Numbered from the stretch's first letter, positions 44,999 through 55,738 are shown. The stretch: 64,000 bases of DNA from Lelliottia wanjuensis (GCF_030238365.1 NZ_JASSOT010000050.1:1-64000), one strand, 5' to 3'. Notes: generated from the letters alone by a model not told the origin. Made by a program: numbers and translations.

Positions 44999-45937
44999 TC
45001 AAATCAACGACAACCCACACAGCAACGTGTAATCCGCAGAATTCGCCCCTTTCCACACATTCCCGCGCTGCCAGCTGAACCAGGCGCTGAACAGGGCCAC
45101 CACGTCGTCGTGGGTCAACTGGGTGTTGTCTTCCAGCCACATGGCGCACAGCATTTTCAGCTGGAACATCATCCGAGTGAGGGACATCAGCACATCGCCG
45201 TAGTTGTCGGCGTTCGGGCCGGGCAGGCACTCGCCGTAGAGTTTATAGATCAGGGCGTTGCGCAGGATATGCGGCTGATCTGTCAGGAGCGTGTTGCGCG
45301 CGGTCACCGCTTCCAGTTCGCGTAAGCGATCCTGCAGGCGCGCGGGCTGCATCACCGCCAGTTCGCTGAGCTTCAGCATCATGCTCATCTTCTGCATCGC
45401 GGGCAGGTTCAGGGTCAGGCGCATCGCGCCCATCTGCTCCAGGGCCTCCACGCGGTTGACCTCAATCGGCGGCAGGAGCTGCAGCTGTTCGTCCAGAATT
45501 CCGCGCTCGGCCAGATCCGCGAGCTGCTCACCCATCTCCAGCAGAAGCTGCGGGTCGCATTGATCGTTATCGAGATAACGCTGGGCTTTACTCAGCAGCA
45601 CGCCGGTCGCGTACAGGCTGCTTTCGAGGGTCAGCGCCGGGTGAACCGCCAGGTTGATACACTGCTGATTCAGGGTTTCGTCCCAAGCGCTCAGCCCCAG
45701 ATCGCTGTCCGGGCGGGTGGTGGAGGTATGCAGGACAAAGGCTTGCGGGTTGAGCAGGATTTCACGGGCCGCGGTTTCGCAGCCGGCGTCGAGGCTGTCG
45801 CGTTGCTGATTTTTCAGTTTTAGCTGCGTGGCGGGCCAGTCGTCCGCGCGGTTCTGGCAGGCAGGACAGTCGCACGGTCGCACGCGCTCGGCGAAGCGAA
45901 TGACGTACTCGGGTTGGTAGTGCTCAATCAATTCCAT
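44999..45937 (-). CDS. Unidentified Cys-motif protein of the lfi operon
   Basis: This 312-residue soluble protein is read from the ATG at 45937 (CCGGAG 7 bp upstream). Near the N-terminus it has a metal-type CDCPAC cluster (residues 22-27) and another Cys about 30 residues later. The rest is helical and Leu-rich, ending NSADYTLLCGLSLI. The N-terminal Cys cluster and the place beside flagellin-modification genes recall FliB flagellin lysine methylases, but the CxxxCC pattern of FliB is not clearly present, so I leave it unnamed. It lies 34 bp after the glycosyltransferase in the same transcript. Confidence 0.6.
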   Translation of the reverse strand: MELIEHYQPEYVIRFAERVRPCDCPACQNRADDWPATQLKLKNQQRDSLDAGCETAAREILLNPQAFVLHTSTTRPDSDLGLSAWDETLNQQCINLAVHPALTLESSLYATGVLLSKAQRYLDNDQCDPQLLLEMGEQLADLAERGILDEQLQLLPPIEVNRVEALEQMGAMRLTLNLPAMQKMSMMLKLSELAVMQPARLQDRLRELEAVTARNTLLTDQPHILRNALIYKLYGECLPGPNADNYGDVLMSLTRMMFQLKMLCAMWLEDNTQLTHDDVVALFSAWFSWQRGNVWKGANSADYTLLCGLSLI

Positions 45938-45971
45938 AAGGTACTCCGGCCGCGGGCGTCGCGGCCCTTTT

Positions 45972-47351
45972 TCATTGAAAGTTTTTGCGAAAAAACCAGT
46001 GGGTGCAATCGACACTCTTTCCGCTTTCGCGGTCGGATATCTCGGGTAAAAAAGCAAAGCTAGGCTGCAGGCCAAGCCAGCAGTGGGCCTGCATTGGCGC
46101 AGGCCAGCAGGCATCAAGGCTGTACTGTTGCGCGATGGCCTCCCGGTAGTGGGCCAGCAGCTCGGGAATGTATTTGCCGTTCACGGCATAGGCGCAAGCG
46201 CAGTCGGCGCGGGTAATGCGGGCCACGCCGGGCAAGGCGTTCAGGGGGGAAATGCGCTGGTAGCGCGCGCCCAGCAGTAGCCCCTGCCAGTCGATATGTT
46301 CGAGGCGGGAAAGCAGCTGGTTGACCGTTTTGATCGACATCTCTTTGCGCACGTATTTCACCGACGCATCCAGCAGCAGCACGCTGCGCCAGCCTTCGCG
46401 CATCGCGGTGTCCAGTACCTCACAGTGCGTCTCCAGTTCGCTTTGCATACCGCGAGCAAAAGGCACAAGCTGCCGGTCGTTCAGACCGAGCGCGGCCAGC
46501 GCCTGGCGCTGGTTTTCCAGTTGCTCGGGCTGGTCGTACATCACCGCCACCTTATCGAGCGCCGACCACTGCACGGAAGTGCTCAGCGGCGCGTGGCTCA
46601 GGCGGCGATAGTGGCTGAGCAGATTGCGGTCCGCGACGAAATCGTCCAGCGTCAGATCCGTCGGCTGGCTGGAGCCGAGCACAAAATCTTTGTCGTAGGT
46701 ATTGCTGCTGTGCGAGATGCACAGAATCGCCTGCTTGGGGTCAATCTGAAACACCGGCGACGTGAAGTTGTTCAGGAACGCCTGCTCTTCCGCCAGCACC
46801 GCCGTGTCTTCGTAGCGGTGGTTTTTCAGGAAGTTGCGGTGATAGGCAAAGGTCCCGTTCAGGGCGTGGTGCGCGCCAAACGCGTGGGTGCGATAGATTT
46901 TGTCGAGATGGCTGTACCAGATGTAAATGGTGTCGCTGCCGGAGAAGAGCGCGTTGTTGCGCTGCATCTCGCCCACCTGGGCGCTGATTTTATTCGGCGG
47001 ATAGTAATCGTCATCGTCGAAGCAGACGATGTACTCCCCTTTCGCCAGCGCGTTGAGCATGTTGCGTTTTTTGCCGAGATCGAGGCGCTCCGGGCTGTGA
47101 ATGTAGCGCACGTTATCCACGCGGGCGTCGACCATCATCGCGATCAGATCTTCGTTGCTCTCCGCCGAGTCGTCGAGGATCACCAGCTCGCGTTTATCGG
47201 CCGGATAGTCCTGATACTGAAAGAGATAGAGCAGATAGGGCAAAAACGCCCGGCGATCCCAGGTCGGGCAGATCACGCTCACGAAAGGGTGCTCTGTGTT
47301 TTTTTTCTGCTGCTGGCGTTTGAGCAGCGTCTGCATCAAATTCGTAGCCAT
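45972..47351 (-). CDS. GT2-family glycosyltransferase
   Basis: This 459-residue protein has an N-terminal GT-A domain (FVSVICPTWDRRAFLPYLL, ELVILDDSAES, and a DDDDYYPP metal-binding motif near residue 115). A C-terminal half follows that contains a second, weaker transferase-like region (about 240-400). It starts 1 bp after lfiJ, so it is tied to the flagellar operon and is expected to act on flagellin or another lateral component. The true acceptor is unknown. Confidence 0.85.
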   Translation of the reverse strand: MATNLMQTLLKRQQQKKNTEHPFVSVICPTWDRRAFLPYLLYLFQYQDYPADKRELVILDDSAESNEDLIAMMVDARVDNVRYIHSPERLDLGKKRNMLNALAKGEYIVCFDDDDYYPPNKISAQVGEMQRNNALFSGSDTIYIWYSHLDKIYRTHAFGAHHALNGTFAYHRNFLKNHRYEDTAVLAEEQAFLNNFTSPVFQIDPKQAILCISHSSNTYDKDFVLGSSQPTDLTLDDFVADRNLLSHYRRLSHAPLSTSVQWSALDKVAVMYDQPEQLENQRQALAALGLNDRQLVPFARGMQSELETHCEVLDTAMREGWRSVLLLDASVKYVRKEMSIKTVNQLLSRLEHIDWQGLLLGARYQRISPLNALPGVARITRADCACAYAVNGKYIPELLAHYREAIAQQYSLDACWPAPMQAHCWLGLQPSFAFLPEISDRESGKSVDCTHWFFRKNFQ

Positions 47352-47352
47352 C

Positions 47353-47796
47353 TTATCGCTGTCGCTGTGCCTGCTGTTGTCTTAACCAGCACTGCGCGGA
47401 AACCGCGTCAGTGACCTTTTGCTCGCGGCGCTCCTGCGCCTGACGCAGATCCTGACGACGCCCGTCGAGCACCAGTTCGAGGCTCTTCTCCCGGCGCGAT
47501 TCCGCCAGCAGATTGCCCTGCAACTTCTGCGCCTCGACGGTCGCGAGCGCCTGCTCCTGTCGCTGCCAGTCGATCACGCGCTGGATATTGCGCTTGTAGA
47601 ACGACTGGTTGTTGAGCATGGTCGCGTTGCCCTGGATCTCCGGCGCGCTGTGGTTAACGAGGTTCGACAGGGCGTGGATGTTCTTCTCCAGACGCTGGCA
47701 TAGCTGCTGCTGGGTGGCGAGTTTGCTGCTCAGGTCTTTCACCGCGCGGTGGCGCAGCAGATGGAGTTGTTCGAGGGTGTGAATCAGTTTGCTCAT
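47353..47796 (-). CDS. LfiJ, FliJ-like export chaperone
   Basis: This 147-residue, almost entirely coiled-coil, Gln/Arg/Leu-rich protein lies right after lfiI. FliJ-type proteins form the central stalk of the FliI ATPase ring and recycle chaperones. Weak sequence conservation means the name rests on position and coiled-coil character. Confidence 0.85.
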   Translation of the reverse strand: MSKLIHTLEQLHLLRHRAVKDLSSKLATQQQLCQRLEKNIHALSNLVNHSAPEIQGNATMLNNQSFYKRNIQRVIDWQRQEQALATVEAQKLQGNLLAESRREKSLELVLDGRRQDLRQAQERREQKVTDAVSAQCWLRQQQAQRQR

Positions 47797-47802
47797 CGTC
47801 GA

Positions 47803-49122
47803 TTATCCTGCTTTCGCCAGTACGTTGAGATCGGAGATGGTTTTGTCGAGCAGGGCCGCATCCTGCACTTCCTGCTGTAAAAAGCGGGTGATTGCCGGAG
47901 CGAGATTGACCGCTTTATCGGCCATCGGATCGGCACCGGCGACGTAGCCGCCGAGCGGGATCAGCGGCTTGATGCTTTGGTATTCGGCGTACAGCTGTTT
48001 GAGGGTCCGCGCCGAAAGCTGGTGCTCGCGCTCTGTTACCTGGCTCATACAGCGGCTGATAGACTGCCCGATGTCGATGGCCGGATAGTGACCCGCTTCC
48101 GCCAGATGGCGCGACAGGACGATGTGCCCGTCGAGCACCGCACGGGCGCAGTCGACGATCGGATCCTGCTGGTCATCGCCTTCGGCCAGCACCGTATAAA
48201 TCGCGGTCATCGAGCCGTGGCTTTCGCTGTTGCCCGCACTTTCCACCAGCCGTGGGATCATGCCAAACGCCGACGGCGGATAGCCTTTGGTGGCAGGCGG
48301 TTCGCCGAGTGAGAGGGCGATTTCACGCTGGGCCATGGCGTAGCGGGTCAGGGAATCCACCAGCAGCAGGACGTCTTTGCCCTTGTCGCGGTAGTAGCTG
48401 GCGATGGTGTGGCACAGCTCCGTGGCCTTGATGCGCATCAGCGGCGATTCGTCCGCAGGTGCGGCGACAATCACCGATTTACGCCGTCCCTCTTCGCCGA
48501 GAGAGTGCTCGATAAACTCTTTCACTTCGCGACCGCGCTCGCCGATCAGCCCCACCACCACCACTTCGGCCTGGGTGTAACGGGTGATCATCCCGAGCAG
48601 CACGCTTTTGCCGACGCCACTCCCCGCCATCAGCCCCACGCGCTGGCCTTTGCCGATGGTCAGCAGGCCGTTGATCGCCCGCACGCCGACGTCGAGCGGC
48701 GCAGCCACCGGCTGGCGGCGCAGGGGGTGAACCTGCGGGAGTTGCTGCGGGAGCACCGTGTCGCCAGAGAGTTTGCCTTTATCGTCGATCGGTTCCCCGA
48801 GGCCGTTGACCACGCGTCCGAGCCACTGATCGCCAATCAACACGCCCTGCTGTTTGTCCATAGGATAGACGCGCGCGCCCGCCATCAGGCCGGACGGCTG
48901 TTTGAAGGGCATTAAAAAGGTCACGTCGCGATCGAAACCCACCACCTGGGCTTCGATAAACTCGCCATCCGCGCTTTCAACCTGGCACAGCTGGCCGACG
49001 GCGAGACGACACCCGACGCACTCCAGCAAAATCCCCGCCACGCGCACCAGACGCCCGGCCACGCGGGCGAGGTGGATGTTGTCGATGGAGCGCAGGACCT
49101 GCGCGAAATCGGTATCACTCAT
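47803..49122 (-). CDS. LfiI, flagellar export ATPase
   Basis: This 439-residue FliI homologue has Walker A GSGVGKS (residues 167-173), Walker B VLLLVDSLTRYA and the export-ATPase signature PATKGYPPSAFGMIPRLVES. It energises unfolding and delivery of substrates to LfhA. It overlaps lfiH by 8 bp. Confidence 0.96.
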   Translation of the reverse strand: MSDTDFAQVLRSIDNIHLARVAGRLVRVAGILLECVGCRLAVGQLCQVESADGEFIEAQVVGFDRDVTFLMPFKQPSGLMAGARVYPMDKQQGVLIGDQWLGRVVNGLGEPIDDKGKLSGDTVLPQQLPQVHPLRRQPVAAPLDVGVRAINGLLTIGKGQRVGLMAGSGVGKSVLLGMITRYTQAEVVVVGLIGERGREVKEFIEHSLGEEGRRKSVIVAAPADESPLMRIKATELCHTIASYYRDKGKDVLLLVDSLTRYAMAQREIALSLGEPPATKGYPPSAFGMIPRLVESAGNSESHGSMTAIYTVLAEGDDQQDPIVDCARAVLDGHIVLSRHLAEAGHYPAIDIGQSISRCMSQVTEREHQLSARTLKQLYAEYQSIKPLIPLGGYVAGADPMADKAVNLAPAITRFLQQEVQDAALLDKTISDLNVLAKAG

Positions 49123-49861
49123 CGCGGGATCCCGGCAGGAGCGTCTCTTTCAGCACGTCCATGCACTGGTCCAGACGGTGCTGGCACCCGACGTCCATCT
49201 CGGTGGTGTTGGTCACCACGCGGCATTCACCGGGGGCGAGGTCGGGGTCCGCCATCAGCCCCCACTGGGTCACTTTTTCCGGCTCGGCTTCGCTGATGCG
49301 GCGATGTTCTTCGCTATTGAGCATGACGTTGATCTGCTCGGGTTGCTGGGGCAACGCGCTAAGCGCTTCCTCCACCAGGGTCAAAATCTGCGTCGGATGC
49401 AGGGTCAGTTCACAGCGGATCACCTGGCGAGTCACTTTCTCCACCAGCTGCAATAGCTCTTCGCGACGGCGCTGTTCGTAGCCCGCCATAAAGGTTTCCA
49501 TCGACTGAATGATCTCATCCAGAGGATGCGCCGCGTCGAGAAACTGCTGACGCGCCTGGGTTTTGCCTTCGGATCGCCCTTTGCGCACACCCTCGTCAAA
49601 ACCGAGGCGCAGCCCTTCCTGATAGCCCTCTTCTTTGCCCTCTTCCAGACCCTGGGCAAAACCGCGGTTCAGGCCGTCCTGAAACCCCTGCTGGAGCTGT
49701 TCCTGAATCGCCGCGCCGTCTATCGCCGCGGGACTATCCTCCGCCACGCTGTGCGTCGGGCGGCGTTTGCGCAGCGGCGGGAATTTGTGCAGACGCGGTT
49801 TGATCACCGCCTGACGGGTCGGGGTCAGCGCGCTGAGCGGCAAGCTGTGCTTTTTAAACAT
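49115..49861 (-). CDS. LfiH, export ATPase regulator
   Basis: This 248-residue FliH homologue has a Gln/Gly/Glu-repeat middle (QEGLRLGFDEGVRKGRSEGK, GxxxG-type helix typical of FliH) and a C-terminal LfiI-binding part. It tethers the ATPase to the C ring. Confidence 0.9.
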   Translation of the reverse strand: MFKKHSLPLSALTPTRQAVIKPRLHKFPPLRKRRPTHSVAEDSPAAIDGAAIQEQLQQGFQDGLNRGFAQGLEEGKEEGYQEGLRLGFDEGVRKGRSEGKTQARQQFLDAAHPLDEIIQSMETFMAGYEQRRREELLQLVEKVTRQVIRCELTLHPTQILTLVEEALSALPQQPEQINVMLNSEEHRRISEAEPEKVTQWGLMADPDLAPGECRVVTNTTEMDVGCQHRLDQCMDVLKETLLPGSRDE

Positions 49862-49863
49862 GG

Positions 49864-50898
49864 TTACTCCATGGTCTGTTCGGCAAACAGCTGCACCTGA
49901 ATTTCACCCTCTTCCGCCAGCTGGCGGACGGTGGCCATGATCTCTTTACGCACATGGTCGACGCGGCTGACCGGAACCGGCCCCAGACGCGTGGTGGTGG
50001 ATTGCAGCAGCGTCACCTGACGCTTCGGCATGACGTTGAAAATAGTCTGGCGCAGGACCGGCTCGGTGCCTTTCAGGGCCACCGCCCACTCTTCGATGGC
50101 GATCTCTTCCATCAGGCGCTGCAGCGTGGCTGGCGTCTGGCGGCTGAGGATGAAGAACTCGTACATCTCCTCTTCCAGCTCATCGACTACGCCCGCATCA
50201 CGCTCGCGCAGCTGATCCAGCAGCTGCTGCTGGTTGGACGGAATACGGTTCACGATGTTGGCCGCGTGCTTGATGCCGACCACTTTCGAGCCGTGCTCGG
50301 ACAGCACCGCCACGCCGCGCTCGATCAGGCGGTCCAGCTCGTCAATCACGTCGCGGTTGACGTCGTCGAGGCGCGCGATGCGCCAGACGATTTCATCCTG
50401 GCGCTCCTGCGACAGCGCGCTGAGCACGCTGGCCGCGACGTCCGGCGGCAGGAAGGCGAGGAACACCGCCTGGAGCTGCAGGTGCTCCTGCTCGATCAGC
50501 GCCGCCAGCTGCGGGACATCGACCCACTGCAGGCGCGCCATGCGGTGGCGGATCTCGTCCCCGTAGATGCCGTTGATCACGCTGCTGGCGATTTCGCCGC
50601 CCAGCGCTTTCTCCAGAATGCTGCGCAGATAGCTACGCGACGCGCCGTTGATCCCGCTCTGCTCGCGGTAATCGTCAAAGAAGTTGTTCATCGCATAGCG
50701 CGCGTGGTCGACCTTCACGCCGTGCAGACGGGCCATCGTATCGCTGAGCAGGATCACCTCATCGCGGTTCATCTTCTGCATCAGCTTCGCGGCGGCCTCT
50801 TCGCCCACGCTGAGCAACAGAATGGCGGCCTGTTCGAGGCGGCTGCGTCCACTTTTGACGCTGCTTTTACTGCTCTTGTTTATTAGCTGTTCGCTCAT
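49864..50898 (-). CDS. LfiG, rotor switch protein
   Basis: This 344-residue FliG homologue has N-terminal armadillo-like repeats (QAAILLLSVGEEAAAKLMQK) and a C-terminal torque domain (LQSTTTRLGPVPVSRVDHVR). It couples LafT/LafU to the rotor. It overlaps lfiF by 32 bp. Confidence 0.94.
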   Translation of the reverse strand: MSEQLINKSSKSSVKSGRSRLEQAAILLLSVGEEAAAKLMQKMNRDEVILLSDTMARLHGVKVDHARYAMNNFFDDYREQSGINGASRSYLRSILEKALGGEIASSVINGIYGDEIRHRMARLQWVDVPQLAALIEQEHLQLQAVFLAFLPPDVAASVLSALSQERQDEIVWRIARLDDVNRDVIDELDRLIERGVAVLSEHGSKVVGIKHAANIVNRIPSNQQQLLDQLRERDAGVVDELEEEMYEFFILSRQTPATLQRLMEEIAIEEWAVALKGTEPVLRQTIFNVMPKRQVTLLQSTTTRLGPVPVSRVDHVRKEIMATVRQLAEEGEIQVQLFAEQTME

Positions 50899-52543
50899 TG
50901 CTGTTGATCCATTGTTTCAGTACTTCAGCCATACGTTCGGTTTCGTTTTCCGCCAGCATCTGCAGGTATTCCACCTTGGTTTCAAGGCCAGAACTGAGTG
51001 GCGGCAATTCGCTATCCTGATTAAACGCAGGTCCTGGTAAGCCGGTCAGGCCGTTTTCGGTGGTGACCAGATCATTTTCCGGTGCGTCGTCGTGCGCTTT
51101 CGCTTCGATGGCTTCAGCCTCAAGCGGTTCGCGGCGACCCAGGCGCTGCGCCAGCGGACGCACGCCGAACAGCAGGGTGAGCAGGGCCAGAAGACCGATG
51201 CCGCCCGTTTGTCCCCAGTACTGAATGGACGGGTCTTGCCACCATTTCAGCACCGGCAGGCCGTCGACCGTCATATCGACAAAGGTCAGGCGGTCCAGCG
51301 TCAGGGAGTCACCGCGATCTTTTTCAATACCGGCGGCGTCTTCCACCAGGCGCGTCAGGGTGGCGAGCTGCTCTGGCGTCATGGAGGCCAGCGACGGTGC
51401 CGCCTGATTCAGGGCCACCGCCACGCGCAACTTCTCGAGCTTGTAGCCCGGATGACGGATGTGGCGGATATCGCGATCGAAGGCGAACTTGCGCTGCTCC
51501 TGGGTGCGGTTGGTCAGCGAGCGCGGATCGCTGGTCTGGGTCTGGGTGGTTTGCTGTTGCGCGGCGGCAGGTGCTGCACCGGCGGCGGGAGCGGTCACAG
51601 GGCGGTTGCTCAGTGAACCTGGAATGCCCATCGCCAGCTCGTTGGTGGTGTTTTCGCGGGAGATGTTCTCGTCGCTCACCAGCGGCTCTTTCCCGAGGCG
51701 CTCCTGCGTCTCTTCCACGCTGCTCATGTCCACGGACGGCGTGACGCTGATGCGGTAGTTTTCGCTGCCAAACAGCGGCGTCAGCAGCCCGGCGATGTTG
51801 CTGGTGGTTTCGTGTTTGATTCGCTCAATCACATCGCGCCCCTGGCGGATGCTGGCCATATTGGTGGTGCCCTGCAGGCCGTTTTCCGACAGCAGATTCC
51901 CCGCCTGATCGACCACGCGCACGCTGTTGGCCTGCAGGCCGGGCACGCTTCCGGCGACCAGCTGGACGATGGCGGCAACCTGCTGCTCATCCAGATGTTT
52001 GCCGTAGCGCAGTTGCAGCATCACCGAGGCGCTGCTCTGCGGTTTATTGGTCATCACGAACGAGCTGGATTCGCTCAGGCCGAGATGCACGCGGGCGCTT
52101 TCGACCGGGTCCAGGGCCATAATGCTGCGCGCCAGTTCACCTTCGAGGCTGCGCTTGTAGCGGACGTTCTGGATAAACTGGCTGCTGCCGAGCATCTCCT
52201 CTTTGTCCATCAGCTCGTAGCCGTCCGGCGTCACCGCCGTAATGCCTTTCGCCGCCAGCGCCATGCGCGCGCGCGGGAGTTTGTTCTCCGGGATCAAAAT
52301 CTGCCCGTTGTCGGGGTTGATGCGATAGGCAATCGCCTCGGCGCCCAGCACTTCCACTACCTGCGCCACAGGAATATTTTCCTGGCTGCCGTACAGGGCA
52401 ACATAGCCCTGATTGCTGCGCCACAGGGAGAAGACGATCGCCCCCACCAGCAGCACACCGCCTGCGGTGATGAGCCACTGGGGTTTCAGCCGCCCGGCAG
52501 GGAACGGGATAGAGGAGAGTTTTTCTTTTAACTTATTCAGCAC
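50867..52543 (-). CDS. LfiF, MS-ring protein
   Basis: This 558-residue FliF homologue is read from a GTG (AAGG about 12 bp upstream). It has two membrane segments (about residues 22-42 and 440-460) around the periplasmic ring-building domains (YVALYGSQENIPVAQVVEVL, YRINPDNGQILIPENKLPRA). The C-terminal tail binds LfiG. Confidence 0.94.
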   Translation of the reverse strand: MLNKLKEKLSSIPFPAGRLKPQWLITAGGVLLVGAIVFSLWRSNQGYVALYGSQENIPVAQVVEVLGAEAIAYRINPDNGQILIPENKLPRARMALAAKGITAVTPDGYELMDKEEMLGSSQFIQNVRYKRSLEGELARSIMALDPVESARVHLGLSESSSFVMTNKPQSSASVMLQLRYGKHLDEQQVAAIVQLVAGSVPGLQANSVRVVDQAGNLLSENGLQGTTNMASIRQGRDVIERIKHETTSNIAGLLTPLFGSENYRISVTPSVDMSSVEETQERLGKEPLVSDENISRENTTNELAMGIPGSLSNRPVTAPAAGAAPAAAQQQTTQTQTSDPRSLTNRTQEQRKFAFDRDIRHIRHPGYKLEKLRVAVALNQAAPSLASMTPEQLATLTRLVEDAAGIEKDRGDSLTLDRLTFVDMTVDGLPVLKWWQDPSIQYWGQTGGIGLLALLTLLFGVRPLAQRLGRREPLEAEAIEAKAHDDAPENDLVTTENGLTGLPGPAFNQDSELPPLSSGLETKVEYLQMLAENETERMAEVLKQWINSNERTANKQEQ

Positions 52544-52553
52544 GGAGGAGACC

Positions 52554-52925
52554 TTAGAGCGGAGTATTCATCACTTCGTCGAGCGCAGTGGTGAGTTTGT
52601 TGCGAACCTGCATCATGGCGGAGAAGGCGACGCTCGCCTTCTGCGATTCAATCATCGCACCAGCCAGATCGTCGCTCTGTCCCATTTCAATCGCTTTTTG
52701 CTTCGCCCCAGCGGAGTGCTGCACCGCATCGACGTTATCAATGGCGTTGTTGAGCACCTGTGAGAAGGAGAGATTACCTGCGCCCGCCACTTCCGGGAAC
52801 GATGCGCCGGGGGCGATCATCTGCCCCTGATTCACGCCAGACGCGGCCATCGCGGCGGTGTTGTGCATTTTGCTAAGCATTGCCTGTTGGCTTGCCTGGA
52901 GTCCGATAGCGGAAATTTTGTCCAT
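52554..52925 (-). CDS. LfiE, MS-ring/rod junction protein
   Basis: This 123-residue FliE homologue reads FSQVLNNAIDNVDAVQHSAG and ASVAFSAMMQVRNKLTTALD, ending EVMNTPL. The ATG at 52925 is preferred; an in-frame start 33 bp upstream would run into the lafK end. It is 20 bp downstream of lafK. Confidence 0.93.
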   Translation of the reverse strand: MDKISAIGLQASQQAMLSKMHNTAAMAASGVNQGQMIAPGASFPEVAGAGNLSFSQVLNNAIDNVDAVQHSAGAKQKAIEMGQSDDLAGAMIESQKASVAFSAMMQVRNKLTTALDEVMNTPL

Positions 52926-52945
52926 GGGTGATGTCTCTTCTGCCG

Positions 52946-53977
<1,032 letters not shown>

Positions 53978-54462
53978 AACAACTCACCAACAATTTAATC
54001 AATTCATTAACCTGAAACTGCTGCACAGATATTCCGCCACGCGGCGTGGATATTTATAAATGCATAAGTTCGATATGGGTTACGAAAGTCACTGGATACA
54101 TGAGAGCATCTGAATTTATGACTGAAGCGCATTATAACGGCGGGGGGTGAGAAGTCTTGTTTTTAATGGGTATTAAAATATTAATCCATACATATCATGA
54201 AGTTACAAAAGTTATTAATCTTAATCTGCGCCTGCTAAATAAGGAATTAATAACCCCGACAATCTTGTGCCGATCGCCTAAAAAGAGTCTAATTCTTGTC
54301 CCTAATAAAACAGTGCACGTCTGGATTTATCGCTGGCGGGTTTTTCCTCCTGATAACGTATAGCGACACGGTTTTAATAAACTTAAATTTTTTTAGATAC
54401 GATTTGCGTTTTTGTTTAATTGATAAACCTGAACGCGCATCACTCTTTTATGCGGAAGAACT
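53978..54462. promoter_or_regulatory. Divergent control region between lafK and lfiM
   Basis: This is 485 bp, AT-rich, with no credible gene. It must hold the class-1 promoters for lafK (leftward) and lfiM (rightward). A 6-bp inverted repeat CCACGC-G-GCGTGG lies at 54037-54049, flanked by ATAT on both sides, and is a possible regulator site. I see no sigma-54 element here. GGAAG at 54451-54455 is the lfiM ribosome site. Confidence 0.55.
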
Positions 54463-55344
54463 ATGCAAGCAGCTCCTCAGCGAATCAGAATCTACCAACG
54501 TCAGGCGATTCCCGACATGGTGAAGCTCGATGTGAGCAAGCTTGGTCGCCCCTGGCATAAATTACCTAAGTTGATGAATGACAGCTTCGATATCTTTGAT
54601 TCGCGACTGAGCATCTATTTTCTTAAAAAACTGCGGGTGAATGTCGCGCTGGAGTCGATGATTTTTGCTATCGACCAGACGCATAAAAATACGCAGCTCT
54701 TTTCCACGCCGTTGGGTTCAATTGCCTTTAGCATTGAGCGCTCGTTATTACTGCACATTCTTCACGACTATTATGGTCTGGGAAAAGAGAGCGGCAATAT
54801 TCTGCCGGACACCAGCCAGCCGGTGACGAAAACAGAAGATCGCCTGAAAACCAAAATTGGGCTCGATCTCACGCGCCTGCTGATTGATAAAGAGACTTTC
54901 GGTCAGGACCTGGAAATAAAGAGCGACAACACCACCATTATTAATCAATGGGCGTGGTGTGTGACCTTTAGTCTCGAAGGTTATGAACACGGGAGCTTTA
55001 CCCTGTTATTTGATAACCAGCATGTCGATCACATGCTGATGACCATGCGCGACCCGTCAACGGACAGCGCCGCAGGCAAGAAAGCCACCCCGGACCGTTC
55101 GCAGATCGAGCGCCTGTTTTACAGCCTGCCGCTCAAACTCAGCGGCAAGGTCGCCAGCCTGAATTTGACCGTCGCCCAGCTCGCCAAAATTAAGCCGGGC
55201 GACATTATCCCTATGAGCATCAACGATCCCGTTCCTGTGTATATCGGGAAAGAGCAGATTTTTGACGCCAACATTGCCGAAGACCACAGCAAGTTATTCC
55301 TGTGTGGATTTAACGACAGAACCATCGAGAAGCCTTATGAGTGA
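54463..55344 (+). CDS. LfiM, C-ring switch protein (FliM-like)
   Basis: This 293-residue FliM homologue is shorter than primary FliM (about 334 residues). The N-terminal CheY-binding peptide (LSQxEIDALL type) is not visible; the sequence starts MQAAPQRIRIYQRQAIPDMV. The middle domain and the C-terminal SpoA domain (LKIKPGDIIPMSINDPVPVY region) are present. This suggests the lateral motor does not take the usual chemotaxis input. Confidence 0.88.
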   Translation: MQAAPQRIRIYQRQAIPDMVKLDVSKLGRPWHKLPKLMNDSFDIFDSRLSIYFLKKLRVNVALESMIFAIDQTHKNTQLFSTPLGSIAFSIERSLLLHILHDYYGLGKESGNILPDTSQPVTKTEDRLKTKIGLDLTRLLIDKETFGQDLEIKSDNTTIINQWAWCVTFSLEGYEHGSFTLLFDNQHVDHMLMTMRDPSTDSAAGKKATPDRSQIERLFYSLPLKLSGKVASLNLTVAQLAKIKPGDIIPMSINDPVPVYIGKEQIFDANIAEDHSKLFLCGFNDRTIEKPYE

Positions 55345-55738
55345 TCTGCAACAAGAATTGAGCCAGTCCCTGGATTTCAGCGATCTCAACCTCGGCGACA
55401 TGCCGCGCGAAGAGACCGTTGAGGGCAATATCCGCCTCGATATTCAGGAAGAGCCCGCGAGCGTGAACGACATCGACGACCTGCGCAAAATGGCGCTCTT
55501 TAGCCGCATTCCCGTCACCCTGACGCTGGAAGTGGCGTCGGTGGAGATTTCGCTGGCCGAGCTGATGACCGTCAACCACGATTCGGTGATTGAGCTGGAC
55601 AAAATGGCCGGGGAAGCGCTGGACATCAAAGTGAACGGCATTCTGTTTGGCAAAGCCGAAGCGGTGGTGTTGAACGACAAATACGGCCTGCGCATTCTGG
55701 AATTCAACAGCAAAGAACTGGGTGAACTGACGCGATGA
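55337..55738 (+). CDS. LfiN, C-ring switch protein (FliN-like)
   Basis: This 133-residue FliN homologue has a C-terminal SpoA domain (IPVTLTLEVASVEISLAELM, VNGILFGKAEAVVLNDKYGL, RILEF). The N-terminal 50 residues are acidic. The ATG at 55337 overlaps the lfiM end and is preferred over an upstream in-frame start. Confidence 0.93.
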   Translation: MSDLQQELSQSLDFSDLNLGDMPREETVEGNIRLDIQEEPASVNDIDDLRKMALFSRIPVTLTLEVASVEISLAELMTVNHDSVIELDKMAGEALDIKVNGILFGKAEAVVLNDKYGLRILEFNSKELGELTR

